The notes beneath the pieces were generated by a model that saw nothing but the letters and a program-made list of their open reading frames with translations, was not told where the DNA came from and made no database searches. A DNA stretch of 27,393 nt from Basidiobolus meristosporus CBS 931.73 (lineage: Eukaryota > Basidiobolomycota > Basidiobolomycetes > Basidiobolales > Basidiobolaceae). The stretch is taken from the NCBI GenBank assembly GCA_002104905.1, contig MCFE01000905.1, forward strand, positions 1 to 27,393. The letters run 5' to 3'. Position numbers and translations under genes: made by a program. Shown piece after piece: positions 1 through 9,487 of the stretch; the stretch's first letter is position 1, and every line of letters starts with the position of its first letter.

Positions 1-187
1 GTAAGTGTCATGATATGATCAAAACCTCTTAGTTTTGGGACCTGGAATATGTGACAGCCTTTTGACAGGATTATCATATTAGCTTTTTATAGGGATAGGC
101 CTGCTATGCCTCTTTGGTGCACTAAGGCACTGAGTGGCACTCATGGCTCAATGCAACACTATCCAACAGATCAAGCATAATAAGAAG
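1..187. repeat. Truncated right end of a foldback (MITE-like) element
   Basis: The last part of this stretch (about 100-187) matches the right arm of the foldback element at 26336-27067: both share GGCACTCATGGCTCAATG followed by CACTATCCAACAGA and a CAAG ending. The left arm lies outside the window or is lost. The first ~90 bases are less clearly related. It is non-coding. The match is by eye, so the left limit is uncertain. Confidence 0.6.
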
Positions 188-994
188 AAGTCAATCTCAC
201 ACAGCTTATAGGTCAAAAGTGTTCAAACAAGTAAATGATGTATGATTTTAACAAGCTTATGAGATATCAGGAAATTGGGAACTATTGGAACAAGCTCATA
301 TTTTGGTAGTTTGCACCATGATTTCCCTGCATAGTTATTGGCAAGAGTTGCAGATTATTTCTATCACTTCTCTTGCTTGGGATTCAGTAGTCTTATCTCC
401 CTATATTACCTTCACCTCCACCAGGTCCTTAATTGCTGCTTTGATTGTAAGCTTCTTGTGTTGTGTTACATTTTTCCTCAATAATGCAACATTGGTATAT
501 CTTTGTCTAATTGCTTGCCCTATCCTAGCACTCCCCTACCTACCTAACACTTGTTTGCCACATATCCTCAGCTTATAGCCCTGCTTGCAACATGCTCATA
601 AGGGAGCTCTTGCATCTATTAATGTTGCTTTTGCACTTCTGACTTTGATTAATACTAGTATTCTTGAGATTTGATTTCAGCATAGTGATCAGGACAAAAG
701 AGTCTTTGCCCATTCAAGCCCAGTTAGTGCTCTTAGCACAAGCCATGCACAATCTGCACTGCCTTTGTTGCCTGATGGTCCCATGTTATACTTGCCTCTG
801 AAATATTGTATGCTAGAACTCCTACAACATGTTGCTTGTTAGCCTTCTCTTTATTGATATACTAAATGGCTGTGCAGATTTATAAAGTATATTAATTTTG
901 TGGTTTTGGTATATATTTATCATAATCTCTTTCCTTAATGCATTATTAAGCTCATTAGTAGGTTTTTTCATTTGATACTCATGCAAGCTCTGTA
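188..994. other. Unassigned AT-rich stretch
   Basis: I recognise no gene or element here. A 97-codon frame at 285-578 is rich in hydrophobic residues, but it has no recognisable domain, and AT-rich DNA of this kind often gives such frames by chance. The sequence joins the Plavaka-like relic that begins near 995. Confidence 0.4.
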
Positions 995-1279
995 GACTGT
1001 ATAGTGTACTTTGGCTGTAACATTGGGAAATTGCTCAATCTTGTCTGTGACCTAGGGTCAATGCAAATCCTTCCTTGGTGCAAAGGTACTATATATGGAA
1101 GTGAGGAGGACCAAATGAGAAATAGTACTCATATACATGAGAATGTAGTAACATAGCTACTTCAATAAGCTTACTATGATGGTTCTTCATTTGTATCTTA
1201 CACACATACAGGTGCAATGTCTCAAATACAAGATTGTATTAAAATCACAAAAGTTTTACAAAAAAGTGAACATAATAGC
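995..1279 (+). pseudogene. 5' part of Plavaka-like transposon relic 1
   Basis: This block is a diverged copy of the start of relic 2 (from about 14027, and again about 14600-14790) and of relic 3 (27200-27393). Shared landmarks in order are a GGGAAATTGCTCAAT / GGGAAATGGCTCAGC stretch, an ATACATG..TATGTAGT stretch and a CTTACA..CATTTAGGT..AATGTCTCAAAT stretch. Relative to relic 2, roughly 490 bases between these landmarks are missing. No reading frame survives here. The assignment to a Plavaka-like element rests on what follows in the two longer copies, not on this block itself. Confidence 0.45.
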
Positions 1280-1754
1280 ATTACACTCCCCAAGAACCTT
1301 GCTATCCACTAACTAAGGCCAGAGCCACTACTTTGGAAGAATACTCCATTCTGGTATCTTTTGTAATATTTGATTCTTTACTAAGTCTGTTCTTGTAAAG
1401 GCAGTAATACTTCTCTCTGTTTAGAACTATTGATCATAGCAGTACTCTTTTCAAGTCCCTGCTGGTGGAGCTTACAATTGTTTGAACTTTGGGAGTACTA
1501 GAGCATTGTTGTCTCAAAGGATGCTGAGCATAGAACATACTTTTGTTAAGATGCTGACTAAGTTAGGGATTGAAACTAAATGTCTTTCCCTTGACAATCT
1601 TATTGCTTTATTCCACTTCACATCAAAGTAGAGTCAAAACCAAGGTGCTACTGGCATGCATTTGTCAAAGTTTATTACACCCAGTGAGCACCCCACACAA
1701 TATGCATTGTTAAAGTGTAAGATACACTTCTCCATTGGAATTTTACACTGCTGC
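1280..1754 (+). repeat. Old LTR fragment of the Gypsy2 family (U5 side)
   Basis: This segment aligns from end to end with roughly 19465-19941, the 3' half of the Gypsy2 LTR. Shared blocks include TCAAGTCCCTG.TGGTGGAG, TTGTCTCAAAGGA / TTGTCATCTCAAAGGA, CTTTTGTTAAGA, TTCCCTTGACAA and CACCCAGTGAGCACCCCACACA. Divergence is high with several indels, so the insertion is far older than the intact Gypsy2 copy. The U3 half is absent. It lies inside Plavaka-like relic 1 and is missing at the equivalent place in relic 2, so it arrived after those copies diverged. Confidence 0.75.
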
Positions 1755-1814
1755 AGTGCTGCTAACCCAGGAGGTATTACAAGGATCATGGCCAGTATTT
1801 TGTTACGCAAGTCA

Positions 1815-2766
1815 TAGTTGAGCACTCATCAGTCATTACTGTACAATTGGTACCTTGCCAGCCACTTGATTGTTTCATAAGAGCACCTAGCAGTAATTTT
1901 CACCTTGAGCAAACTGACTCAGGTGAGTTGGTGATGCCTTTAAGCTTACCTCAGCCTTCTGAATATGGCACGCAGAAAGCTTGCTTAGAAGTAGAAGGCC
2001 CACTGATAGATTGTGAGCCTACCTCCCCTAATAAGAGTACCTTGCAAAATCCCAATATGCAATGAGACAATACCCAAGGAAAAAAATGCCAATGATACAA
2101 AGTGAGCCCAGTAATTCATTTACTGGTGAATTTTGCAATGTTGTGGCTAGAGAAGTGGCACATTTTCTCTGGTATCAATAATGGGGGCATTGAGGATTTA
2201 TTTCTACATCTGGTCAGAGTCATCCTTGGATGTAACTTACCTTGTTCATGGTACAAGTGGACAACCATCATGTGACTGGCAACATATCACCCAGAGATTG
2301 CCCTGATGCCTGCATTTGTTAAATTGTTGCATGGCACTCACATCAAAAAATGCCACCATTGCAAGGTGTCCATCCTGTCAGGAATCCATCATCATTAGGG
2401 GAAAATGTAGCTTAGACTCTGGATATATTCCAGTAATGGATGAACTGGATATGTATATCTTCAAGTTGCCTTCTGAATTAATCTCAACCAAGAGTACATT
2501 GTTAGCATTGGGAGTCATTAGAGGACATTGTAAGAAGGCTCACTGAATGAATTTCAAGCCTATCTCCACTCACAACAGTACCCTGCATGAGCCTGGCAAA
2601 GTCCTAATATTCCATAATACAACACCCATGGAAAAATACTGTGGATACTTTGTGGAGCCAAGTATACTCAGTGATCCACTGGTAAATGCTGTAATTTTGT
2701 GGCTACAAAAGTGGCATAACTCCATCAATATCAGCAATTGGGGTTTTGAGATTATTCTGCTATATG
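1815..2766 (+). pseudogene. Plavaka-like transposase relic 1, N-terminal and middle part
   Basis: This region is colinear with 14935-15600 of relic 2. Both copies contain the peptide PVIHLLV followed by LWLEKWHI (here near 2108-2165) and, further on, a cysteine pair plus a YIPV motif (here CPSCQES and GYIPVM, within 2316-2450). A cysteine pair followed by a YIPL/YIPV-P-L stretch is, from memory, typical of the N-terminal region of CACTA-like Plavaka and related transposases of fungi. Positions about 2460-2760 repeat the LLV..ILWLQKWH section once more, so the relic contains an internal duplication of about 300 bp. Many stops and frame changes make it non-functional. The family call is an inference; the duplication and colinearity are direct observations. 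Confidence 0.5.
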
Positions 2767-3133
2767 TTAGACTAGTTCCATTGGATAGTGCCACTTTGAG
2801 CCATAGGTGCCAAATAGTGAGAAAGACATGGTAGACCTCTATTTGGCCACAGAGTGTGAAACACAGCTTTTTATCTTCATGCAAAGCAGCCCCTATGTTT
2901 ACTCATGGGACTAAAATCCATTTTTTGGCATTATTTTTGATATCAATGTTGTTCACAATGTGTACAATCACTGAAGAGCTGAAGATATATATCCAGTACT
3001 CAATACACTTGGCATTCTGAATTGAGAAAATGCAGCTTGTAACATATCACAAAAATACATGGTACTCTCTTAGTCAACTAGCACTATCTACAACTATAAT
3101 TAAATATTAGCCCTTTAGTAAAGCCTATACAAA

Positions 3134-3492
3134 GCACTTGTTGAAATAATTAGGAGTCCATCTAATTATTAATATATTATGAACTAGCACTTAGTGAAAT
3201 GACATATTTCATATTATCAACATGGAAATTAGTTTGTAATATATTTACTAATTATTAGGAATTAGAGAAGTACAGAATTTTAGGAAAATCTGAAACTTGT
3301 CCCAATGAGCTGAAACTTGGCATATGTACTCCTGAGACTCCCCTAATAATGACCAAATAGTCACATTTATGTAGGTCTGCAATAAGTATAAATACTGTGT
3401 TGCAACTCAATAAAACATCAAATGAATATCATGTAAATTTTCTAATTCTCCAATTCACTTCCAATATATCTCTCTAATATTTCAACAGCAGT
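3134..3492 (+). mobile_element. Solo LTR (349 bp) with near-perfect 5-bp target duplication
   Basis: The LTR itself runs from 3139 to 3487. It starts TGTTGAAATA and ends TATTTCAACA, a perfect 10-bp terminal inverted repeat. It is flanked by GCACT (3134-3138) and GCAGT (3488-3492), one mismatch in five. Removing it restores the spacer of the foldback element as seen in copy B (CAAAGCACTT then TAGTGCCAG). A TATAAATA box (3387-3394) and an AATAAA signal (3409-3414) give the + orientation. The form (TGTTG..CAACA, 5-bp duplication) suits a Copia-type element; no internal region remains, so it arose by LTR-LTR recombination. Confidence 0.85.
3387..3414 (+). promoter_or_regulatory. TATA box and polyadenylation signal of the solo LTR
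   Basis: TATAAATA at 3387-3394 is followed 22 bases later (start to start) by AATAAA at 3409-3414. This is the expected core promoter plus R-region signal of an LTR. Confidence 0.6.
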
Positions 3493-3824
3493 TTTAGTGC
3501 CAGATAGTGACATGCATTTTTGTGACATGCTATAAGCAGCAGAAGCTATATCCAGAGTGCCATGGGTATTGGGTACCAAATAGATGTTGTCAGTTCTTAT
3601 GTGCTTTAGTGTATCCTGCACAATATTGATCCCAAAAAAAAGGTCAAGTAATGAGTTCTTTCCTGCACTATAGGTGAAACACAGGGGCTGCTTTACATGA
3701 AGATGAAGAATTACATTTTGCACTCTGCAGCCAAATATATATCCATTTGGCCTCCCAGGTACACTAATGCATCATATGGCACTCATGGCGCAGAACGGCC
3801 CAAACCTATCAAATAAGTATATTA

Positions 3825-4740
3825 CTTGAGTTAATCAGGATGCAACTTACCATCTACTAGGCACATTTAGTATACTCAATTGCAAACATTACAAACAACT
3901 AAGAAACAAGGGCTACTCTGAAGGTATATACAACTATGCCTTTGCCTTAGCACTCTGCCAGCAAATTCTGCTGGCCATGGATTCTCATAAGCCTGAATCT
4001 GCTGCCTATCTTATGGTATCAGAGCAGAAATCTTTGGGTAGTCTCACTGAAAGCTGGGCCTAAATTGTTGTAAGAATTTGTAATTCCACCTATATTATCA
4101 CATACCTAAGTTACTTAGATGAATACCCTTATAACTAACACAAATTATTATCTGATACCAATACTAAGAACATTATGTTATCATAGAGAGAATGTAAAGG
4201 AGTTGGCATGCAATTGCAACAAAGCTGGTAAGCTATAAGTCACTGACCAGAATATAAAATCAGTTGTAAGCTGGATATACTAAAGATGAAGGGTACCTGT
4301 TAAAGCAAAAGCTTTCCCCTGGAGCATGCCTCTACACTTAAACAGTATCTATATACTAATGGCCAAGCAATAAATGGAACATATCCAGCTAAATGAGCCC
4401 TTTGAGATACCAGAGAGATTTGAATAATTGGTAAAATAATGCAGAGTATCCGCTACTCAAAGTATTTCTCTCAAGCTCCTGTCAGCATTCATAGGAATAT
4501 GCAACAATATAAGCACAATGACTGAATGAATTGGATTAGTATTTATAAGTAGCCTTCTGAAGCAACTTCTACCCACAATACATTGCAAGTATTGGGAGTA
4601 TATATTTGTATTTTAGGAATATTTACTCAGAGATGGGTCATCAATGCCAGCCTGGCATATCTACAGCTTTTATGCAAGGAGTTTGCATTGGGATATGAGT
4701 AGCTACACAATGTGCATAAAGCTGGACACATAGATCTCTA
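3825..4740 (+). pseudogene. Plavaka-like relic 1, decayed central part
   Basis: Roughly 3880-3990 aligns with 15665-15790 of relic 2 (shared CAAACATTACAA and ATGCCTTTGCCTT, then a GCAGATCCTGCTG / GCAAATTCTGCTG match). The stretch 4026-4620 has no counterpart I can see in relic 2, which is much shorter here. No frame or motif is recognisable; the catalytic core of a Plavaka-like transposase would be expected here but I could not find it. A perfect TGGTATCAGAGC lies at 4014-4025. Confidence 0.35.
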
Positions 4741-5560
4741 CCACTCCTTGATCCATTCTTCACTCCATCTTGCTTGGTGTGTGGAGAATTTTGGACCTTG
4801 CTTCACCTTTTAGGAGTTTTCTATAGAGTGGATGTGCAGAGAGATAGGAAGACAAGTCAAGTTGCAGGTACTACCATATCACAATCTCATCAAGAGTATT
4901 ACCTTAGAGTCCATCATGGATGCAATGAGTTGTCACATGGAGGACAGCCAGGCAGAGTTGGAAAATACAGAGGACAAATTAGCATATGAAGACACCTATG
5001 CCTTTGGCATTAAGAAGCTAAGCAGCCCAATGCATGGGTAACCAGTTGAGTTATACAAAGTTGGGTTGGGTGCAACCAGCAACTAGTTTTTATTAGGAAA
5101 ACTCTATCACGGTAGGCTGGATCTCTCTTGGTCATAGGACAATTTCTACACTATTCAGTATGGAACTCACACAAGCAAAAGCCAGTGTGCACCTATAAGG
5201 GGGACTAGAGTCCAGCAGGGAGAAGGAATATATTTGCTAAATACCAGAAAGCACTTTGTGGATATTCAGGAGTTATTCATGGCAGAAGTGGCAGTAGTCA
5301 AGCACATGCTTGTGACATGCATAAGTAACTATGAATACAAAGTATATGACTACTTTGCAAGTATCACACTGAAGAGCTGCAGATCTGAGATAATAGCAGT
5401 GTCTCCATTACAGCAGGTGTGCACATATGTAGAGGTTAGTAAAGAGGACCATTGTTTTTTTAGTTGACTATATATGAATACCAGTGGTAGCTGTGGCTAA
5501 GCAAATCTGTTGGAGTGACTCTACAATGGAATGTATGAATTGATCAAGGGGAGATATCAA
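4741..5560 (+). pseudogene. Plavaka-like transposase relic 1, C-terminal part
   Basis: Colinear with 15930-16780 in relic 2. Translation near 4788-4865 gives GPCFTF(stop)EFSIEWMCREIGRQ. Relic 2 gives GPCCTFWEFPMEWMCGEIG at the same place. From memory, a GP..W.FPMER.CG motif followed by a PY.N stretch is conserved near the C-terminus of fungal Plavaka-type (CACTA-like) transposases. Further on, 5234-5480 encodes a segment with a QELFMAEV motif, a YKVYDYFASI motif and IIAVSPLQ, then a VEVSKEDHCFF motif. This resembles the family's final domain, where a VVDV..IQC.VGR-type motif is usual. Stops and frame changes occur throughout, so this is a dead gene. Family assignment is moderate; homology between the two copies is clear. 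Confidence 0.5.
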
Positions 5561-6054
5561 AAGGAAAACCCATTTGGTAAAATGGTATGGTAGCAATATG
5601 AACTACTAGCTGTAGGTTACTGAACTGCTGTTATAATGTCAACAAATGTCCACACCAGGGTTGTAAAAGTACAGTCAAGGGTTTTTCCATACATGGCACT
5701 TGCAAATACTGGCCAGTTAGGTTGGCTCAAATTAGTATTGGCCACAATAAGGTCTTCCAAATGCCATTAAGTTCTTATTGAAAAACTTCTTTAACACTGT
5801 CAGGTTCACTTACATACATAGCAGTAGAGTAAGCAATACACCATCACAATCCCATCACAACATTATGAAGTGGGATAAATACTCCAAGCTGCTGGCATTA
5901 TGATGGCCTTATTGTAAAATTGTGATGGCTGATCTGGATTAGATTGACCTTTGAGACCAACATGTTACTCATAGAGCCTGCGATGGGCTCCTGAGCAAGC
6001 AGAAGTTTTGCAGCCATGCCACCCTTGTTCTTCTGCCCTCAACAGTGTCTGCAC
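5561..6054 (+). other. 3' tail of Plavaka-like relic 1 and unassigned sequence
   Basis: Segments at about 5580-5720 and 5860-5960 still align with 16760-16900 and 17040-17165 of relic 2 (for example CCAAGCTGCTGG.ATTAT, then GATGGCT followed by AT.CAGATT.GAT). After about 5970 the two copies part, and the Copia LTR starts at 6055. I see no gene. Confidence 0.4.
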
Positions 6055-6738
6055 TGTTAAGATATTTTCTCAGCATATTTATGCTGGCCCAGAATCTATT
6101 TGCTTATTTGAGTCCAGGATAATGCACATATGATAGGTCAAGCATATGATGCTTGTCCTAGGGCTCCTGACAGCCCCCTGGTATGCTGGCCTTAGATTGA
6201 TAGCATGCTAGGCTTCTTATATCCTCCTTGCTATCATCTTGCTGTTCAACTTTGCACTCAATGGTTTCATAAATTTTTGACGTATTTTACTTTTAAGTTG
6301 TAATATGTACATTACAGTCTCTCCCTCCTAAGATATAGTTTGCCACTCAGTGAGCTTTCTCCATAAGTACTTTAATTGTGCACAACAGCTGTATGGTGTT
6401 CTTCTGCTATTACAATTTTAAGTGGCTCAGTTCTGGTTCTTGACTTTTGGATATTTCAGTTTTTTTTGATAAAGATGGCTGATTCCTTGTCAGGATTTAC
6501 TTTGAGTACTTTTGCAAAATATCCGGTATCCAAAACATGAAATTCACAAAGTTGTCCATAAAGCCCCAAATGTGTCACATATGCTCCTGGAACCTTCCAC
6601 AACCTATTCTACATGTTTACTATGCAAAGACCATATAAAAGCATAAGTACTTCTTGTGAATTGAATGTATTGATAAGTGAGAAACTGCACAATCTGCATA
6701 TTGTCTCAATCACTTCAAACATCTCCAAGACTCTTACA
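6055..6738 (+). repeat. 5' LTR of decayed Copia element (684 bp)
   Basis: The left end reads TGTTAAGATA and the right end CTCTTACA, which are inverted matches with one gap (TGT(T)AAGA). A TATAAAAG box lies at about 6635-6642 and a primer-site-like sequence directly follows. Part of this LTR (6180 to about 6345) recurs at 13817-13985 beyond Gypsy1, which supports its being an LTR. Shared landmarks there are GTATGCT, CTAG.CTTCT, TTCAACTTTGC.CTCAATGGTTTCATA and CTCTCCCTCC. No clear target duplication was found. Confidence 0.65.
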
Positions 6739-6739
6739 G

Positions 6740-6754
6740 TGGGTTATCAGCCCC
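6740..6754 (+). other. Degenerate primer binding site of the Copia element
   Basis: TGGGTTATCAGCCCC lies one base after the proposed LTR end. It resembles the common initiator-methionine tRNA primer site TGGTATCAGAGC, with one extra base and changes at the end. The position directly after the CA terminus is what supports the call. Confidence 0.5.
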
Positions 6755-6807
6755 AAGTGGTCACTTTCTGCATTGTCTACCACTACCAATACTGGAATTT
6801 CTCAACA

Positions 6808-7520
6808 GCTTAAAGTTGAATGGATTCAAATCCTAAGTGTGGAAGGTAAAGATGAAGATGCTGTTACAACAAAAAGGCCTTTGGGATAATGTTAAGGGAG
6901 ATGAATGAGCTCCTAAAAATATAGCGGAGGAAGCTCTAAAGTACCAGAGCAAAGTACAAAGAGCCTTTAGCTGCGTTGCCTAAGTGTTAAAAGCAAACGG
7001 TAATTCACTGCCAAAGTGCAAAGCAGGTAAGCACACCTGGAAGGCTCCAGAAGACCTGCTAAGAAGATGTAACTTATCCAAAAGCTCCTTATTATACAGA
7101 TGCTGCAAAGAAAAGAGATAAATATTCAGTAAACAGGATTACATTGCTGGTAGATGCAAGTGAGTCTTAGCATGTATCAGCTACTGATGAGGAAGTGATA
7201 GTAGCCATTCTGAATATCCTTTCAGACAAGTTTCAATGCCTTGTATTGGTCCTTGAGTCCAGAACTGAAGATATGAACTCAGTTCATATATGTGGATGGC
7301 TGCTAAATGAAGAATAAAGAAAATCAAGAGCCCATGAGATGGAAGAAGAAAATGCCTTAATAAGCAATGACAACCAGCAAAGGGGGTACTCAGGACCCTG
7401 TAAGGGTGACAGCAGCTTGTTTTGCCACCATTGCAAAAGGAAAGGATATATATCACACTAGTACCTTGAGACAAGGGATAAGTGGCAGAAAAAGCCTCAA
7501 TATGCAATTACTGCACTAAC
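6808..7520 (+). pseudogene. Copia gag remnant
   Basis: Reading in shifting frames, 6813-6900 gives LKLNGF, then VWKVKMKMLLQQKGLWDNV and KGDE. This is the N-terminal Copia gag pattern (a target-sequence motif followed by W...M...L....LW..V.G). Later, 7195-7330 gives a stretch with VAILNIL, LVLESR, CGWLLNEE, matching the gag region in which two or three short alpha-helical motifs precede the zinc knuckle. At about 7415-7465 the frame reads CHHCKRKGYISH with the last cysteine lost: a decayed CX2CX4HX4C zinc knuckle used for RNA binding. Stops and frameshifts occur throughout. It lies 70 bases after the primer site, as expected. Gag identity is well supported by order and motifs; it is certainly dead. 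Confidence 0.75.
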
Positions 7521-8110
7521 TGAAGATACACTGCTCATATCTGCACTAAACATCACCATAACCTAGGACTCTCAGACACAAAAATACAGACTCTGGAGTA
7601 TGTTAACATGCTGCACACTAAAAGGAACTTTCTACCCAGTATAACTGGATTTCAAATATAACTTATGACAAAATTATAGCCCATGCATAAAAAAAAACTT
7701 ATAAGCTCGCATAAATATAATAATTCCATCTAATGCTCAAAGTGCCCAGCAGTAACAATATCTCCTATGTTTATTTCTGTTGTTCTGGATGCAGAATCAC
7801 TGATTAAAATGATGCCCATATTGCTTGGGGTATCAGAATTGAGTGCTAACCTAAGTTGCCTAAAGATCCATTACACTGAAAGCCAATTTAAAAAACTCAA
7901 ATGCAGAAATACCAACACCTTGGTACAGGAGATTTGGACAAAACAGTTTTAATTTTTTGTGCAAGATTATCAAATATCTGCAAATTTCCAGAGTAAATTG
8001 AATCCCCAGCCAATTTGAATCACAGTGAAGCCTGCCCAGATGAGAAACAACTAAGATAACTTTTAAAAGCTTTAGGTAAGTCAAAACTAAGAAAAAATTA
8101 TTTCTAATTT
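7521..8110 (+). pseudogene. Copia protease / pre-integrase region, unreadable
   Basis: By position this should encode the aspartic protease and the GAG-pre-integrase zinc finger. I could not find a DSG/DTG active site or an HHCC finger in any frame; stops are frequent. The assignment rests only on its place between a recognisable gag and a recognisable integrase. Confidence 0.4.
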
Positions 8111-8650
8111 ACTCATATCTGAGTTGACCTATGCAAGATGTATCTTTTGGTGAGAAGATGTATTTATTCATTGTGAGAGATGATTATGCAATATACATGT
8201 GGGTCAACTTCATGGAACAACTTGAAGAGGCTCTGTCTATGTTCAAGGTGTTTAAAGCCATGATGGAGAGAGAAACCGGTGAAAAATCAAAATAATATGC
8301 ACGGACAATTGTGGCAGATAAACCTCTGACCTTTGATGCATAACCAAAACTATCCTACAATATTTGGGTAGAATTAGCTGCCACAGCTGCATACCTTTTT
8401 AATAGGAGTGGAGAAAGATACTCTCAGCTTCTGCTATATTTGGGGAATGGCATAGATACAGACCAAGTGCACAGCATCCAAGGATATTTTGGTGCACAGC
8501 ATATGTCAAGAAGCTGCCCAAAAATCAGTCAAGAGTGTACAAAACTCATTTTTGAGCTATTGCATCAAGAGCAAGACATACAGACTTTACAATAGAAGAT
8601 CAAACAAGCTGACTCAGTCCAGCAATATGCTCTTTGATGAAAATACCAAT
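8111..8650 (+). pseudogene. Copia integrase core remnant
   Basis: From 8128 the frame reads PMQDVSFGEKMYLFIVRDDY, then MWVNFM and FKVFKAMMERETGEKSK, the typical Copia integrase pattern in which DD(Y/F)SRY.WVYFL and F..FK...E...G precede the second catalytic Asp. At about 8300-8335 the text reads CTDNCG after a frame change, the usual (R)TDNGGEY motif. At 8365-8400 WVELAATAAYLFNRS matches the W(A)E(A)..TA.YL.NR motif. At 8575-8645 YRLYNRRSNKL then LFDEN matches the post-catalytic YRL.DP.T.K....DV.FDE segment. Integrase would cut host DNA and join the cDNA. Several stops and frameshifts break it. Confidence 0.8.
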
Positions 8651-9040
8651 GCTCACAAAACAAACATTGGATAAAGACAAAAACATGTTGTCAAGTACAC
8701 CAATAGTCAGGATTAAACTGGAGCAAAAAAATGAAGATTTTCTCACTCTGGAGGACTCTACCACAGTTGTTCAGCCAGAATCAGTGTTTAGGGATGTCCC
8801 AAATATGATCATTTCAGTGCTACAAACTAGAAGATCCAACCAGACCAGAAATAGCCTTAGATACCCTATGAAAAATAGTTTGGCCCCACAGGTAGATTCA
8901 ATCCAGCTCAGCTGTCAGGATTCTATCAGGAGACCAGTATGATACTTGTTGGTTGGATTCAATGACCCTCTACACGATCTGATGATGGGATCACAGCAGT
9001 GTTTGGACAAGTTATCCCCAAATAAAGTTAAAAAACATAA
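8651..9040 (+). pseudogene. End of the Copia relic; reverse transcriptase missing
   Basis: A 102-codon frame (8634-8942) overlaps the last integrase motif and continues into the low-complexity linker that normally joins integrase to reverse transcriptase in Copia elements. No reverse transcriptase or RNase H motif follows before Gypsy1, and none is found beyond it at 13817. About 2 kb of the Copia element has therefore been lost at this breakpoint. Confidence 0.5.
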
Positions 9041-9060
9041 TGGTTTTTTGGTGATGCTTA

Positions 9061-9429
9061 TGTTATGATCTGCCGCATGAATGTTAAAGTTAGATCAGTT
9101 TTTAGTCAAAATCAATCAGTATATGTTTAGGTTATCAGTAAATCAGTATTATCTATGAAATCAGTAGCATTAGTCAGCAAATGAATCAGCAGATCCTTAT
9201 CAGACAGAAATAGATATATTAAGTAGGATCCTATTGGGTGATGTTGATGCAATCAAATGAGTCATCAGCCGCAACCTACATTAGGAAATACAATTAGTCA
9301 GCAATTGATCTGGCAAAATGTATATAAGGAGCTGCTGGAACCTCAATAAAAATCAGTTCAAGTTTTAGTGAATACAATACTAGCTAAACTCCCTATTCCT
9401 CTACAACTCTTTTACCAAGACTTGTAACA
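9061..9429 (+). repeat. Gypsy1 5' LTR
   Basis: It begins TGTTATGATC and ends GACTTGTAACA, giving a perfect TGTTA/TAACA terminal inverted repeat. It contains TATATAA at 9321-9327, AATAAA at 9345-9350 and a perfect TGAGTCA (9259-9265). The match with the 3' LTR continues about 20-25 bases to the left of TGTTA, back to a shared CATAATGG, which is odd for a 5' flank. Confidence 0.85.
9321..9350 (+). promoter_or_regulatory. Gypsy1 LTR TATA box and AATAAA signal
   Basis: TATATAA at 9321-9327 is followed by AATAAA at 9345-9350, 24 bases start to start. The same pair occurs in the 3' LTR, there with one change (AATAAT). Together they mark the U3/R region. Confidence 0.6.
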
Positions 9430-9430
9430 T

Positions 9431-9440
9431 TGGTAGCAGC
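9431..9440 (+). other. Gypsy1 primer binding site
   Basis: TGGTAGCAGC begins two bases after the LTR terminus (after one T). It starts with the TGG that pairs with a tRNA CCA end, and resembles initiator-methionine tRNA primer sites of fungal elements. The exact tRNA is inferred. Confidence 0.65.
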
Positions 9441-9487
9441 AATAACCAGAAACCTCCCTCCTGAAGAAAGAAGAAACCACCTTCAAG

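Larger units (their letters stand above)
2770..3819. mobile_element. Foldback (MITE-like) element, copy A, interrupted by a solo LTR
   Basis: The left arm (2770 to about 3115) and right arm (about 3493 to 3819) are imperfect inverted repeats of each other, and both match the better preserved copy at 26336-27067. The left end reads TTA then GACTAGTTCC, against TTA then GACTTGTTCC in copy B; the right end is decayed. There is no transposase frame. A TTA target duplication and palindromic structure suggest a PIF/Harbinger-type non-autonomous element, but that is an inference. The central spacer was hit by a separate LTR insertion. Confidence 0.75.

Noticed and set aside
285-578. 97-codon frame with long hydrophobic runs
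   Set aside because: No domain, no conserved partner in the window, low-complexity AT-rich DNA; hydrophobic frames of this length arise by chance.
2570-2884. 104-codon minus-strand frame
   Set aside because: It spans the border between the Plavaka-like relic and the foldback element, so it cannot be one conserved gene; no domain.
3442-3723. 93-codon minus-strand frame
   Set aside because: It runs from the solo LTR into the arm of the foldback element, two unrelated repeats.
7181-7507. 108-codon minus-strand frame
   Set aside because: Antisense to the Copia gag remnant including its zinc knuckle; no independent domain.
9430-9487. ATG at 9430 as the start of Gypsy1 gag
   Set aside because: It overlaps the primer binding site, and the first part of that frame looks unnatural; ATG 9488 in the next frame gives a glutamine-rich N-terminus typical of gag.
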